This document shows positions 35,927-45,626 of a stretch of 64,000 nucleotides of DNA, in pieces. This DNA comes from Planktothricoides raciborskii GIHE-MW2. GTDB lineage: Bacteria; Cyanobacteriota; Cyanobacteriia; Cyanobacteriales; Laspinemataceae. Made by a program: the position numbers and the translations under genes. The notes beneath the pieces are model-generated. The model saw only the letters and a program-made list of their open reading frames with translations. It was not told the DNA's origin and ran no database searches. Location: positions 1,305,001 through 1,369,000 of the forward strand of contig NZ_CP159837.1 of the NCBI RefSeq assembly GCF_040564635.1, given 5' to 3'. Every line of letters starts with the position of its first letter. Position 1 is the first letter of the stretch.

Positions 35927-37825
35927 TTACCCTTCTCTAAAGCCCATTTTGAGTTGATAGACCCCTTCAGACATTCTCCGAGTCACATCAAAACCCATTT
36001 TTTCAAATAAATGCAACATCGGGCGATTTTCCAGGAGAACTTCCGCAGTAAATCCCAGTAAACCTTGTTTTTTAGCCAAATAGGTTAAATATTTCAAAAG
36101 TTCTGTACCTAGTCCTTGATGCTGATATTCATCTTGAATCACTAAAGCCACTTCTGCGCTATGGGCTTCAGGATCGATCGCATATTGACCAATGCCAATA
36201 ATTTCCTCTTTTTGTTGGTCAGACAAAATGGCTAAAATCACCATTTCGTTAGTAAAATTAATCACCGCCAAATCCTGTAACATTTTGTGGGGCATATCTT
36301 TACGCATAGACATAAATCGCCGGGATAAACTCCGATCCGACAAGGAGTAAAAGAACTCTTTTAATAACGGTTCATCACTAATTTTCACCGGGCGTAAAAA
36401 CACTTCTAAACCCGTTTCCGTGGTGCGATAAGTTTCCAGGTTTTCCGGGTATTCTCCGGGAGTTCCGGCAATGAAAGCTTGGTCTTTATAAATGAGGTTT
36501 AAGGCTTTGGCTTGTTCTATTAACCAAGGGCGGAATTTGGGATGGGCGATCGCAATTAATTTCATCGCCCGTTCGCGGATATTTTTGCCATGTAAATAAG
36601 CAATGCCATATTCCGTCACCACATAATGAACATCTCCTCGATTCAGGGTAATCCCTGCCCCTTCTTTTAAAAAAGGAACAATCCGGGAAATTGTGCCATT
36701 TTCCGCTGTGGATTCTAGGGTGAGAATCGTCTTACCATTGGGGGCTAAAATTGCCCCCCGCATAAAGTCAGCTTGCCCCCCAATACCACTATAAAAAATC
36801 TTACCCAAAGATTCAGCGGTGGCTTGTCCGGTGAGGTCAATTTCCAAGGCACTATTAATCGCCGTCATATTATGATGTTGAGCAATCACCAAAGGATTGT
36901 TCGTATAGTTGACGGTTCTAAATTGAATCGCTGGATTATCATTTATATAGTCATAACTTGACTTTTTTCCCATACAAAAAGAAGCGATAGTTTTCCCAGG
37001 ATTAATCGTTTTTTTTGCATTGGTAATCACGCCTTTTTTGAGTAAATCCACCAGACCATCGGAAATTAACTCTGTATGCACTCCTAAGTCTTTTTTATCA
37101 TCAAGATGAGCCATAATTTGATTGGGAATACTACCATAGCCGACCTGAATTGTATCTCCATCTTGAATCAGACTAGAAACATACTTACCAATCCGGCTAG
37201 TCATTTCCCCATCGGCATCGGCTTCTACACCATATTCTAAAATCGGTTCATCATGGTGAATGATAAAATCTACCTCATCAATATGAATAAATCCATCCCC
37301 ATGAACGCGAGGCATAAGTGAGTTGATTTGCACAATCACTAAGGAGGCTGTTTCTGTCGCCGCTTTGACAATATCCACGCTAATTCCTAAACTCATATAG
37401 CCATGTCGATCAGGCAGAGAAGTTTGAATCAGGGAAACATCAATGGGCACTAAGCCCCGTTCAAATAATTCAGGAACTTTTGACAAGAAAACCGGGGTAT
37501 AATCCGCCAGTCCTTTGTTGACCGCATTGCGGGTATTTTTGCCCAGAAAAAATGAATTATGGCGAAAATTGCGCTGATATTTTTCATCAGCGTATGGCGC
37601 TAGATCCAATGTCCAAACGTGGAGAACTTCTGTATCTACTAACTCTTTGGGGTGAGAAGATACATAGTTTGTCAGAGCATTTACGAGATATTGTGGGCAG
37701 CCGCAACCCGTGCCAATAAAGATGTGATCGCCTCGATGAATATGGCTAAAAATTTTTTCTTTCGAGGCAAACTTCTCCGCATATTTTTGCTTAATTTCAT
37801 TCAAATAAGTTTCTGGTGAATTCAT
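35927..37825 (-). CDS. Acetyl-CoA hydrolase/transferase family protein fused to a GNAT domain
   Basis: 632 aa. Residues 1-435 are a class I CoA-transferase: FIGTGCGCPQYLVNAL (about 37-52), LPDRHGYMSLG (about 134-144), GDTIQVGYGSIPNQIM, YSGIGGQADFMRGA and the catalytic-Glu region VVTEYGIAYLHGKNIRERA (about 395-415). Residues 470-632 are a GNAT acetyltransferase: VFLRPVKISDEPLLKEF, VALVIQDEYQHQGLGTELL (acetyl-CoA pyrophosphate loop) and NRPMLHLFEKMGF. The order resembles the acetate CoA-transferase half of fermentation and protein-acylation systems; the fusion would couple acyl-CoA turnover to acyl transfer onto a protein. Both substrates are unknown. Confidence 0.88.
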   Translation of the reverse strand: MNSPETYLNEIKQKYAEKFASKEKIFSHIHRGDHIFIGTGCGCPQYLVNALTNYVSSHPKELVDTEVLHVWTLDLAPYADEKYQRNFRHNSFFLGKNTRNAVNKGLADYTPVFLSKVPELFERGLVPIDVSLIQTSLPDRHGYMSLGISVDIVKAATETASLVIVQINSLMPRVHGDGFIHIDEVDFIIHHDEPILEYGVEADADGEMTSRIGKYVSSLIQDGDTIQVGYGSIPNQIMAHLDDKKDLGVHTELISDGLVDLLKKGVITNAKKTINPGKTIASFCMGKKSSYDYINDNPAIQFRTVNYTNNPLVIAQHHNMTAINSALEIDLTGQATAESLGKIFYSGIGGQADFMRGAILAPNGKTILTLESTAENGTISRIVPFLKEGAGITLNRGDVHYVVTEYGIAYLHGKNIRERAMKLIAIAHPKFRPWLIEQAKALNLIYKDQAFIAGTPGEYPENLETYRTTETGLEVFLRPVKISDEPLLKEFFYSLSDRSLSRRFMSMRKDMPHKMLQDLAVINFTNEMVILAILSDQQKEEIIGIGQYAIDPEAHSAEVALVIQDEYQHQGLGTELLKYLTYLAKKQGLLGFTAEVLLENRPMLHLFEKMGFDVTRRMSEGVYQLKMGFREG

Positions 37826-38188
37826 CGTGCAGGCTCCTATTCAGTGAACATCTGAAGTTAAATTTTTATATCTGGTTTATAGCGCTATGCTCAAGCTATT
37901 CTCAAAAAGACCTAAAAACCCCGATGGTTTTTATCATCATTGGGTGTTTGGATGTCACCAAAACTTCTGGCAGTCGCGGCTAGATATTAACATTCAATAT
38001 ATTCACATCATATTCACATCCCAGAAACACCCATGCTTATACTTCACAGGACTGAGAAACATCATCGATTATTCATTATCCATTCTCCATTATCCATTTT
38101 CTATTGTCAACTATCAACTATCAATTACAAAGTATCAATTATTGATTATCAATCATCAACTACCAGGTGTAATTCGCCGATGCTTTGT
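37826..38188. other. Spacer with ATTATCAATCATCAAC-type low-complexity tract
   Basis: No gene. Positions 38058-38162 hold degenerate repeats (CATTATCCATT, CAACTATCAA, TATTGATTATC) like the low-complexity tracts elsewhere in the window. Confidence 0.6.
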
Positions 38189-40159
38189 TTAAAAATTACA
38201 AGGCCCTGTTTGACCATTCGGACAAACGGTTAAATGATTGGTTTTAGTTTGGGATAAAATCGCTCCTTGAATTTTAGCCCCGGTTAATTTGGCGGCAGTT
38301 AAATCCGCCCCGGTTAAATCCGCCCCAGTTAAATCCGCATCGCGCAAATCCACCCCACTTAAATTAGCCCATTTCAGCTTGCTATTGCTCAAATTGGCCG
38401 CAATTAAGCTGGCAAAGGCTAAATTAAATCCAGATAGATTTAATCCACGTAATTGGCGATCGCGCTTCGGCGAGTTAACCAACTGCCAGTTGAGTAAATC
38501 TTCTCGATCCATTTTGGTGTTATTAACATCAATTTTACTATCTCGTAAATTAGCGCCAGTGAGATTAGCCCCGGTGAGATTTGCCCTGACTAAATTTGCC
38601 CCACTTAAATCCGCCGAATGTAAGTTAGCTTCGGTCAAATTCGCCCAATCTAAACTGGCATCTTGCAGTTTTGCCCCTTTTAAATTTGCTTGGCTTAAAT
38701 TAACTCCATTTAAGTTGGCTTTGACTAAATAAGCATTCACCAAACTAGCCCCTTCTAGATTCGTATTCATCAGCTTCGTTTCCGTGAATTTGACCTCATC
38801 TAAGGTGGCGTTTTGTAAATTCACTTCGCTTAAATCTTGGTAGGATACATTTTGAAGATATCCTTGCTTTAAAACCCAAGATATAATCGGTTTGGCAACT
38901 CTGGGATCTCTGAAGGCAAAATATCCGGGACTGAGAAACAGTAAAATGACTAACAGATGAAGACAAGCTTTGAGATAGCTCGTGACAGCAAATCCCCCAG
39001 ACTCCCTAGATTGTACCGCAGATTGTACCGCTTGATAATTTTGCAAGCTGTTCTGGAATTCCTGCAAGCGATTTTGTTCCCGTTCATTGGCTTCTAATTC
39101 CCACTGAGTTTGCGATAACCGACTTTGCAATTGGGTGAGTTCACTGTTGGCGCGTTCTAGTTCACTTTGCAGTCGATTTCTTTCTTCTAAACTCATCTCT
39201 AAACGGGAGGTGAGTCTGCGTCTTTCTAAGCGTTCTTCATTGAGTTCATATTGGAGTTGAGAATGCTGGTCTTTGAGTCGGCTGGATTCCGCTTGGGCTG
39301 TTTGGATTTGCGATCGCATATGGGATTGATTTTCTCGCATTTCCAACAAAGAAAAAGAAGTCTGCTCATCGATATTGGCTAATTTCGCCTTAGTTTCTTC
39401 TAATTCGCTTTGTAACTGCCAATAAGAAGTCGCAGCTTGTTGCAGTTGAGCCTGTAATTGGGTAATTTCGGCGGTAGATTCTTGCAAGGCGTTTTGATGC
39501 TTTTCTAACTCTGCTTGTAGGCGCGATCGCTCCTCATCAGCGGCTTGCAATTCTGTCAGTAAATTATTTCGCATTTCATCCGCTGACTGCACTTTCTCTT
39601 CTAATCGCCAGTAAGCGGTTGCTGCTTGTTTAATTTGTTCTTTTAACTCAAAAGAATTTTGTTCCGACTCGGTAAATTGATTCCGAGTTATTTCCAATTC
39701 ATTCTCGATTTCGTGATAAGCAGTTTCGGCTTCTTTTAACAGTGCCTTCAAGTGATTTCTTTCTTTATTCACAGCTTTTAACTGTGATTGGGTTTTTTCT
39801 AACTCACTATGTATTTTCCAGTAAGCGGTTTCTGTTTTTTCAAACAAAGAATGTAACTCAGTCCGTTCTTGAGTGCATAATTTAAGCTGAGTTTTGGCTT
39901 GAGATAGTTCCAACTTAAGATTTGTCAGCTTTTGCACGGTTTCTGGATCAATTTCTGTGCTGCTGACTTTCGCTGATTTAGTTTGTAACTCATCCCAAAC
40001 TTGCCGACTCCAAGCAAGTTGGACCCGTTCTTTGCGTAAAAAGCCTTCGGGAATGCGTCCCAAGGTCAAAGGATAAGGGGTTAAATCCCAACCACAGTTG
40101 GTACAGGTTGTGACTTCCCCCTCAGCGTATTTTGTCTGACAAATCGGACAATAAGCCAC
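38189..40159 (-). CDS. Zinc-ribbon / coiled-coil / membrane / pentapeptide-repeat protein
   Basis: 656 aa with four parts. Residues 1-30 form a zinc ribbon (CPICQTKYAEGEVTTCTNCG). Residues 60-380 are a long heptad coiled coil with recurring TAYWKIHSELE / TSYWQLQSELE units of about 35-40 residues. Residues about 395-415 are one membrane helix (LKACLHLLVILLFLSPGYFAF). From about 440 to 640 there are roughly 30 pentapeptides (A(N/D)LXX), with one gap at NTKMDREDLLNWQLVNS. The helix should place the coil and the ribbon on one side and the pentapeptide helix on the other; no signal peptide precedes. Function unknown. Confidence 0.82.
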   Translation of the reverse strand: MAYCPICQTKYAEGEVTTCTNCGWDLTPYPLTLGRIPEGFLRKERVQLAWSRQVWDELQTKSAKVSSTEIDPETVQKLTNLKLELSQAKTQLKLCTQERTELHSLFEKTETAYWKIHSELEKTQSQLKAVNKERNHLKALLKEAETAYHEIENELEITRNQFTESEQNSFELKEQIKQAATAYWRLEEKVQSADEMRNNLLTELQAADEERSRLQAELEKHQNALQESTAEITQLQAQLQQAATSYWQLQSELEETKAKLANIDEQTSFSLLEMRENQSHMRSQIQTAQAESSRLKDQHSQLQYELNEERLERRRLTSRLEMSLEERNRLQSELERANSELTQLQSRLSQTQWELEANEREQNRLQEFQNSLQNYQAVQSAVQSRESGGFAVTSYLKACLHLLVILLFLSPGYFAFRDPRVAKPIISWVLKQGYLQNVSYQDLSEVNLQNATLDEVKFTETKLMNTNLEGASLVNAYLVKANLNGVNLSQANLKGAKLQDASLDWANLTEANLHSADLSGANLVRANLTGANLTGANLRDSKIDVNNTKMDREDLLNWQLVNSPKRDRQLRGLNLSGFNLAFASLIAANLSNSKLKWANLSGVDLRDADLTGADLTGADLTAAKLTGAKIQGAILSQTKTNHLTVCPNGQTGPCNF

Positions 40160-40264
40160 TACTGATCTCTCCGCAAATCTGAAATTCCGCAGAACTCCGA
40201 TGAGTTCCTCCAGAAATTATGCCTTAGCAAGCGGCATTCATGCAAAAGACAGTACAGATCCTGG

Positions 40265-40335
40265 GGTGTTGAGAAGAAGAACCCCCATCAGCCTCCGGCT
40301 TTTTTGGCGGCTGGGCGCCCTGGGTTCTTCTGTTG
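40265..40335 (-). terminator. Hairpin downstream of nuclease gene
   Basis: AGAAGAACCC and GGGTTCTTCT (10 bp, near 40272-40281 and 40321-40330) enclose a GC-rich inner stem (GCCTCCGG..). It lies just past the nuclease stop at 40340 (minus strand). No clean T-run. Confidence 0.5.
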
Positions 40336-40339
40336 ACTT

Positions 40340-41299
40340 TTAAGGAATATAGCGTTGAGACTCAATCACTTTTTGGACTGTGGGGGGTACATTACTAAAG
40401 AAGTCATAGCCCGTTTTTGCCTCTACATCATCAACGGTGACAATGTAATTTTTCCAACTGGTACGCTTCACAGAATCGTCATTGGGCATCCAAACCGCGA
40501 TCGTCTTAGTTTGGGCGGTGACATTTTTCGGATTACTCCCCGGAGGATCGAGGATTAATAAGACTTTCCAGTTGTATTTGGGAACCGTAATTTTGCCATT
40601 GGCGATGGTTTTAATTTTCCCGTGAGGACCCGCCACAATATATAGTTCTTTGCCCTGATCTACTAATCGCCGAGATTCTAACTCCAATTCTCGCCAAACT
40701 TCCCGATTCAAATCCGGCGCTTGTGGCAGCATATTCACCATGAGAAATGTGGCGCTATTTTCTTCGAGGGTACGAGTGCGATCGCCTGACGGAACAATAT
40801 GTCCGCGATCGTAGCCCGTATTTGCATAGTCTTTAACGGTCACTTGATAAAAGTTGTCTGGCAAACTACTATCCGGGCGAAAATTATTTTGGCGATCGCT
40901 AGATCCTAACCAAGATTGATTTAGTTGCCAACTTACCCAATTAGCAGTTCCTAGATTGGCGTTGTAACTTAGGGCATATTCCGTTTTTTCCATTAAATAA
41001 TTACTCAGATTTATGGAATTTGCCGTGGCATTACTCGGATTTCCCATTAACAAATGCTTCTTCCCAGAAAATACCTGTTTATCTTCACCAACATAACAAA
41101 CCAGGCGATCGCCACTTCCTCGTTCATAAGCAGAACTCGCCCCACATTCCCGACCATCTTGCCGTCGATCATAAGGACATTCACAAGTGCCAATTTTTGG
41201 TGCGCGAATCGGTTTCATTTCTCCAGAAGGAGAAAATAACTGATTGCAGGCAATTATTAAAGGCACCAACAGTAAAATCAGTAATTTTTTCATCATCAC
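40340..41299 (-). CDS. Secreted lipoprotein DNA/RNA non-specific endonuclease (NucA-like)
   Basis: 319 aa. Lipoprotein signal MMMKKLLILLLVPLIIAC with lipobox IIAC (Cys18). The nuclease domain starts at SNYLMEKTEYALSYN and holds the beta-beta-alpha Me-finger motif YDRGHIVPSGDRT (about 165-177, catalytic His), the metal-binding Asn in LMVNMLPQAPDLNREVW, and the LYIVAGPHG strand. It should cut DNA and RNA without sequence preference outside the cell, like Anabaena NucA. A Cys-rich insert (CECPYDRRQDGRECGASS) after the lipobox is unusual and probably a disulphide knot or linker. No inhibitor (NuiA) gene is seen next to it. Confidence 0.9.
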   Translation of the reverse strand: MMMKKLLILLLVPLIIACNQLFSPSGEMKPIRAPKIGTCECPYDRRQDGRECGASSAYERGSGDRLVCYVGEDKQVFSGKKHLLMGNPSNATANSINLSNYLMEKTEYALSYNANLGTANWVSWQLNQSWLGSSDRQNNFRPDSSLPDNFYQVTVKDYANTGYDRGHIVPSGDRTRTLEENSATFLMVNMLPQAPDLNREVWRELELESRRLVDQGKELYIVAGPHGKIKTIANGKITVPKYNWKVLLILDPPGSNPKNVTAQTKTIAVWMPNDDSVKRTSWKNYIVTVDDVEAKTGYDFFSNVPPTVQKVIESQRYIP

Positions 41300-41882
41300 T
41301 TTATCAGTCAGATCATCGCCGCAATGGGCAAACGCCCAGCGCCATTGATGACCAAATCTCGTCTAATGCTCAACTATCATAGAACACATAGAGCATTTTC
41401 GGGATCATCTCACTTTTTATGAAAAGAGAAAACAGAAAAGACGAGGAGGAAGAGGAGAGAGTGAATAGTGAATAGTGAGTAAAAATTTTTTTATTTGCTC
41501 TTGATTTTTTGAGATTCCTAAATTTATCTACAAAAATTAATTTAGCTTGTAGGTTTGGTTGAGATACGAAAACAAAAAAATACCCTATTATTGGATTATT
41601 TTGGGTTATTTCGCTTTGTTAAACCCTAAAGATGCAATTCATTGTCTACGCGGCGTCAAACCGCCAAAAATTACCTCGAATTTCTCGCGAAAACTTTAAA
41701 ATTTATTATTAATTAAAAATAAAAATATTTTTATCTTTAAACCAAAACTTTTGTTCTTAAGTTTATTTTAATAAAATATCATAATATACTCTAAAAATAA
41801 AGTTTAAATTTTTATTGTTTTAATTAAATGAAAAAGCTTAATTTTAAATACTTATTTAAGTATGCAATATTCAAATTTTTTT
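41300..41882. other. AT-rich spacer
   Basis: No gene seen. A short GTGAATAGTGAATAGTGAG tract at about 41458-41478 is the same module as in the composite repeats. The rest is AT-rich. Confidence 0.6.
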
Positions 41883-42258
41883 CTAATTTTTTGCCGGATT
41901 TTTCCCAAGAAGTGAATAGGGAGAAACGGAGCGGGTTACTACGGATTTCGCCCCAATAATAGCGCCATCCCCCACTTGGACTCCGGGCATTAAAGTGGCA
42001 CCATAGCCAATCCAAACATCATTACCAATTACCGTATCTCCTTTATCTGGCAAACTCTCTGGCATGGGATTTTCTCACCCATTGCCAAACACGGGAAAAG
42101 AATAATTAGTTAACCAATCTGTACAATGCCCCCATTCATAATAAATTTTACATTAGAGGCGATCGCGCAAAAAAAATTGGCCGATAATCATAAGTATAGT
42201 CGCCAACAATAATATTAAGATTCGTGATGATATTTTTCAGATAAACCAGCCTTGATAC
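41883..42258 (-). pseudogene. CatB/Vat-type hexapeptide acetyltransferase, decayed
   Basis: The 3' part is open ([42 protein letters not shown]), a left-handed beta-helix hexapeptide end typical of CatB/Vat xenobiotic acetyltransferases. Upstream, VYLKNIITNLNIIVGDYTYDY (near 42190-42250) is the family N terminus, and MNGG/LFPCLAMG fragments appear in other frames with several stops between (at about 42100-42160). The middle is frameshifted and partly missing, so no active enzyme is expected. Confidence 0.8.
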
Positions 42259-42475
42259 GGCATGGTATCTTTACTCTCTGGACATGGGCAGAGTAACATA
42301 AAATACATCAATAAATTTCTCTTCTCTATCTCTTCTCTAAATTTATCTAAATTTTTCTTTCAGGACTCAATCTCAAAACTGATGAGTGAAAGAACAAGTC
42401 AAAGTTAGCCGTAAGAAAAAATTTGTCAAAAAAATTTGTCAATTTTTTAGAGATGACTATAACCGCAAAAAATGA

Positions 42476-42862
42476 TTAGTTTCGGTTGCGGTTTCTCCGA
42501 CCACCCGCCCAAGGAGGTGGGCCTTCAGCAGGCCGAATTTGCAAAATTTCCCCATCCTCACGAGTAATGGTGAAGGCATCAAAATCATATCCTTCATATT
42601 CGCCCACCACCATCACTCGTTCCCCTTCGCGGAAGTTTAATTGATGATACCAAAGCGGGCCGGCATCCACAATCACTTGACCCGTCCCATCATCGAGAAT
42701 AAACTCATTGCCCACCACCGAACGAATGACCCCAGAAATAGTCAATCCCTGATTTCGCTGCAAGTCGCGAATGGGAATTTGTGCCATGACGGGATTCATT
42801 CCTATGGCCAATATTGCTGAAGTAAAAGCTGAAGTAAAAATTGCGGTAATTCTTGGTTTCAT
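42476..42862 (-). CDS. Exported OB-fold protein
   Basis: 128 aa with a signal peptide (MKPRITAIFTSAFTSAILAIGMNPVMA, cleavage after AMA/Q). The mature part is an OB-fold: TISGVIRSVVGNEFILDDGTGQVIVDAG then GERVMVVGEYEGYDFDAFTITREDG, ending in an Arg/Asn tail (GGRRNRNRN). EFILDDGTGQV is the core motif shared with the N-terminal domain of the RTX protein at 48095. Related to NirD/YgiW-type bacterial OB folds by shape only. Ligand unknown; it probably binds in the periplasm. Confidence 0.8.
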   Translation of the reverse strand: MKPRITAIFTSAFTSAILAIGMNPVMAQIPIRDLQRNQGLTISGVIRSVVGNEFILDDGTGQVIVDAGPLWYHQLNFREGERVMVVGEYEGYDFDAFTITREDGEILQIRPAEGPPPWAGGRRNRNRN

Positions 42863-43061
42863 AGTATTTTACATTGTTTTACAATGTTTTACCCGTAAGT
42901 TCGCATCTAATTTAGAAAACGAATATGACCGAAAAATGACCAAGTAAGAAAATCTAGGAAAGTCGCCGCATCAGGATTTGTCATCTTTTGGTCATAATCT
43001 GGATTTAGGCTTAATTTAAGTTCAGCAAAAAACCAATCTACCTAACGAGGAATCTTATTTT

Positions 43062-43343
43062 ATGTCCTACCTCAAGTCTTCCAACTTACTCATGAGTTGT
43101 CTTTTAAGTGCCAAAGCCGGTTTTCTGTTAATCTCTCCCGTTGAAGCGGCGATCGGTGGGGCTTCACCACAAACCGCCCTGAATTCGCCGATAGAAGTAG
43201 AGGTGGTGAACCTGAAAGTAAATTCCAGCGATCGCACTGGGGATATGATGTTAGTGGCTGATGTTGATTACGATCAAACCCAGGATTACGATCAAACTCA
43301 AGATTCCGATCAAAATCAAGCCCGTAGAAATCGTCAAGCATAG
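43062..43343 (+). CDS. Small exported protein with DQTQ repeats
   Basis: 93 aa, not recognised. The N-terminal hydrophobic stretch (LLMSCLLSAKAGFLLISPVEA) is a signal peptide, with cleavage predicted after VEA. The tail has three 18-bp copies (DYDQTQ DYDQTQ DSDQNQ) then ARRNRQA; an acidic/Gln repeat ending in Arg/Asn, similar in style to the end of the OB-fold protein at 42476. Divergent from it by 199 bp. A good ribosome site (ACGAGGAAT) precedes the ATG by about 10 bases. Confidence 0.65.
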   Translation: MSYLKSSNLLMSCLLSAKAGFLLISPVEAAIGGASPQTALNSPIEVEVVNLKVNSSDRTGDMMLVADVDYDQTQDYDQTQDSDQNQARRNRQA

Positions 43344-43428
43344 GCGTCAAGCATAGGCGATCGCAATTTCTCGACCCCCCATCCCCCTGAAAAAGGGGGA
43401 ATTTCTTGGCGTCCCGACTGGCGGTAAG

Positions 43429-44676
43429 ATGCAAGTTTATCTGTTTATCAAAGTGTTTATAAAAATGTTTATGAAAGTTTTATCTTCTCTATTATATCCT
43501 TATTCAATTGATACTTTTTTTCAAGAAAACTGGACAAAACGGGCAGTATTAATTTCCGGAAATAATCGGGATAAATTCCAGCAGTTATTTACTTGGCAGC
43601 ATCTCAACCACTTATTAAATTATCATCAAATTCCTTATCCCGATTTGCGATTTGCTCGCGATGGAGAATCCCTCCCAGCCGCTAAGACCGATCGCTGGTT
43701 AGAACTGCTTCAGCAAGGATCTACTTTAATTATTAATAGCGTTCATAGTCGGATTCCCGAATTAGAGAAATTGGTGGCTGATGTTCGCCAAGAAACAGGT
43801 TATCGCAGTCAGATTAATCTCTATTGTTCCCCAAGCTCAGAAAAAGGCTTTAATTGTCATTATGATACCCATGAAGTGCTGATTTTACAAATTGATGGTG
43901 AGAAAGAATGGTTTGTTTTTCCAGAGACGATCGCCTCTCCGATTTCTACCATGCGATCGGCAGAACAAATTCCCCCAGATGTGCCTCCTTATTTGCAATG
44001 TATTCTCAAACCAGGGGATGTTTTATATATTCCCAGGGGACATTGGCATTATGCGATCGCCTGTGGCAATTATGCGGAAGAAGAATATGCTCCTTCGCTG
44101 CATTTAACATTAGGAATTGACTGTCAAACGGGGTTAGATTGGATGACTTGGTTAGGACAAGAATTGCCGGAAAATACAGCATGGCGAGAAAATTTACCTG
44201 TGATTTCTCAGGGAGATAAAACAGCGGCCAAAGCTCATTTAGAACAGTTGCGCGATCGCCTGATTTCCTGGCTACAAACCCCAGAAGCGATCGACGGTTA
44301 TCTGGATTATTTAGCATATTGCGATCGACCACAGCTACCATTTTCTTTTCCCCATCAACTCGGTAGCCAAATTTTTGCCCAAGGACTAGAAACCCGGTTT
44401 ATTTGCTCTCAATTACATCCGGTACAAATTTCACCCAAAATTTTACCCACTGGAGAAAACCAAACTCAAATTATTATTGCCGCTAAACAAGCCACCATTA
44501 AAGGTTTGCCCACGGATTTAGTCAAAAAACTATTTCGTCCTGAAGGATTTACCCTGCTAGACTTAGCGGACTGGTCGCCATCTCTTGACCTAGAAACCGA
44601 AGTAATTCCCCTGTTAACTCGCTTAGTCACTCAGGGAATTTTATTGGTAGATGATTCTGCTTCTATTTCTGAATAA
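43429..44676 (+). CDS. JmjC-like cupin (Cupin_4 / ROXA-type) protein
   Basis: 415 aa. The double-stranded beta helix has an HxD pair in FNCHYDTHEVLILQIDGEKEW (about 142-162) and the distal His in LKPGDVLYIPRGHWHYA (about 195-211), the 2-His-1-carboxylate Fe(II) site. The N-terminal MQVYLFIKVFIKMF is unlikely to be native; ATGs at 43465 or 43471 fit SIDTFFQENWTKRAVLI better. C-terminal ~170 residues form the winged-helix/dimerisation module of ROXA-like oxygenases, which hydroxylate ribosomal proteins. The substrate is not known here. The stop abuts the convergent nucleotidyltransferase gene (1-bp gap). Confidence 0.85.
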   Translation: MQVYLFIKVFIKMFMKVLSSLLYPYSIDTFFQENWTKRAVLISGNNRDKFQQLFTWQHLNHLLNYHQIPYPDLRFARDGESLPAAKTDRWLELLQQGSTLIINSVHSRIPELEKLVADVRQETGYRSQINLYCSPSSEKGFNCHYDTHEVLILQIDGEKEWFVFPETIASPISTMRSAEQIPPDVPPYLQCILKPGDVLYIPRGHWHYAIACGNYAEEEYAPSLHLTLGIDCQTGLDWMTWLGQELPENTAWRENLPVISQGDKTAAKAHLEQLRDRLISWLQTPEAIDGYLDYLAYCDRPQLPFSFPHQLGSQIFAQGLETRFICSQLHPVQISPKILPTGENQTQIIIAAKQATIKGLPTDLVKKLFRPEGFTLLDLADWSPSLDLETEVIPLLTRLVTQGILLVDDSASISE

Positions 44677-44677
44677 A

Positions 44678-45511
44678 TTATAGATTAAATTTACTGTTTA
44701 CTGCCGATACTAACCAACGACCAAACCCTCGGAGAAATAAGATTAACCCCGGACGATTTCCCGAAGGCGCGATCGCCAGTTCTAAAGCCTTTTTCATCGC
44801 CCCTTGTTTCTCAGGGAAATAAGCAGAAAAGCGTTCATAGCAATAATATAAATCCGGGGTATAACTTTGATCCACTTCCATCACTAACTCAAAGCCCGTT
44901 CGCACCATGCGTCGGGCAATCCAGCCACATTGTTTTTTCACCTCAGCGGAAAACCTTAAATTATGGGGTGGTAGTTGTGCTAAAATATCCAAAGTTTTGG
45001 CTAAATCATTTTCCCAAGTATAGGCATAGTTAACTAGGTAAAATCCGGGCTTAAACTGGGGCAAATTTAGCAAGTTTAAATTGCGATCATTTCCGGCAAT
45101 TTTTAAGCTTTTGGTCTGGATAATTCCCGGCCAAATCGAATCATTTTCCTGAATAATTGGTAAATTCAAGAGAATCAACTCTACTTTTTTACAAAATAGA
45201 TAGCGTTTTTTCATTTGGTCGGAAATATCCTTAGCTAAATTAAGATCGTCGTCAGTAATTTCCCCGGACAAAATCGCAAAACTATCTAAATCAGAAACTT
45301 GGATCATTGCCAAACCGCGAGGCACCGAACCGCGTAAATAAAGCCCTTGTAAACGACTTGACCAAACTTTCTCACAAGTTTCGCGCAATTCTGCCACTAA
45401 GTTTGTCCAGGGGGGCAATATTTTATCTTCATGGCAATCATTAACAATAAATCCTGCCGCATCTTTTTCTAAAAGTTTACCCCACGGTAAAATATTGGTG
45501 TTATTAGTCAT
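44678..45511 (-). CDS. Nucleotidyltransferase-domain protein
   Basis: 277 aa. The pol-beta superfamily motif LYLRGSVPRGLAMIQVSDLD (about 59-78) gives GS plus a DxD, the metal site of minimal nucleotidyltransferases. A helical C-terminal region (NLRFSAEVKKQCGWIARRMVRTG, WLVSAV) resembles substrate-binding or HEPN-like helices of MNT or kanamycin-type transferases. The substrate is unknown, as is any antitoxin role. The start ATG is preceded by TTAATTAATAATTAATAATTG-type low-complexity DNA (45525-45580) and no strong ribosome site. Confidence 0.8.
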   Translation of the reverse strand: MTNNTNILPWGKLLEKDAAGFIVNDCHEDKILPPWTNLVAELRETCEKVWSSRLQGLYLRGSVPRGLAMIQVSDLDSFAILSGEITDDDLNLAKDISDQMKKRYLFCKKVELILLNLPIIQENDSIWPGIIQTKSLKIAGNDRNLNLLNLPQFKPGFYLVNYAYTWENDLAKTLDILAQLPPHNLRFSAEVKKQCGWIARRMVRTGFELVMEVDQSYTPDLYYCYERFSAYFPEKQGAMKKALELAIAPSGNRPGLILFLRGFGRWLVSAVNSKFNL

Positions 45512-45626
45512 TTTTTTTCAGGTTAATTAATAATTAATAATTAATAATTGATAATTGAGAATTGACAATTGATAATTCCCCCGATCCCCCACACCCCACA
45601 CCCTACACCGATGGCTGCCCCACACC

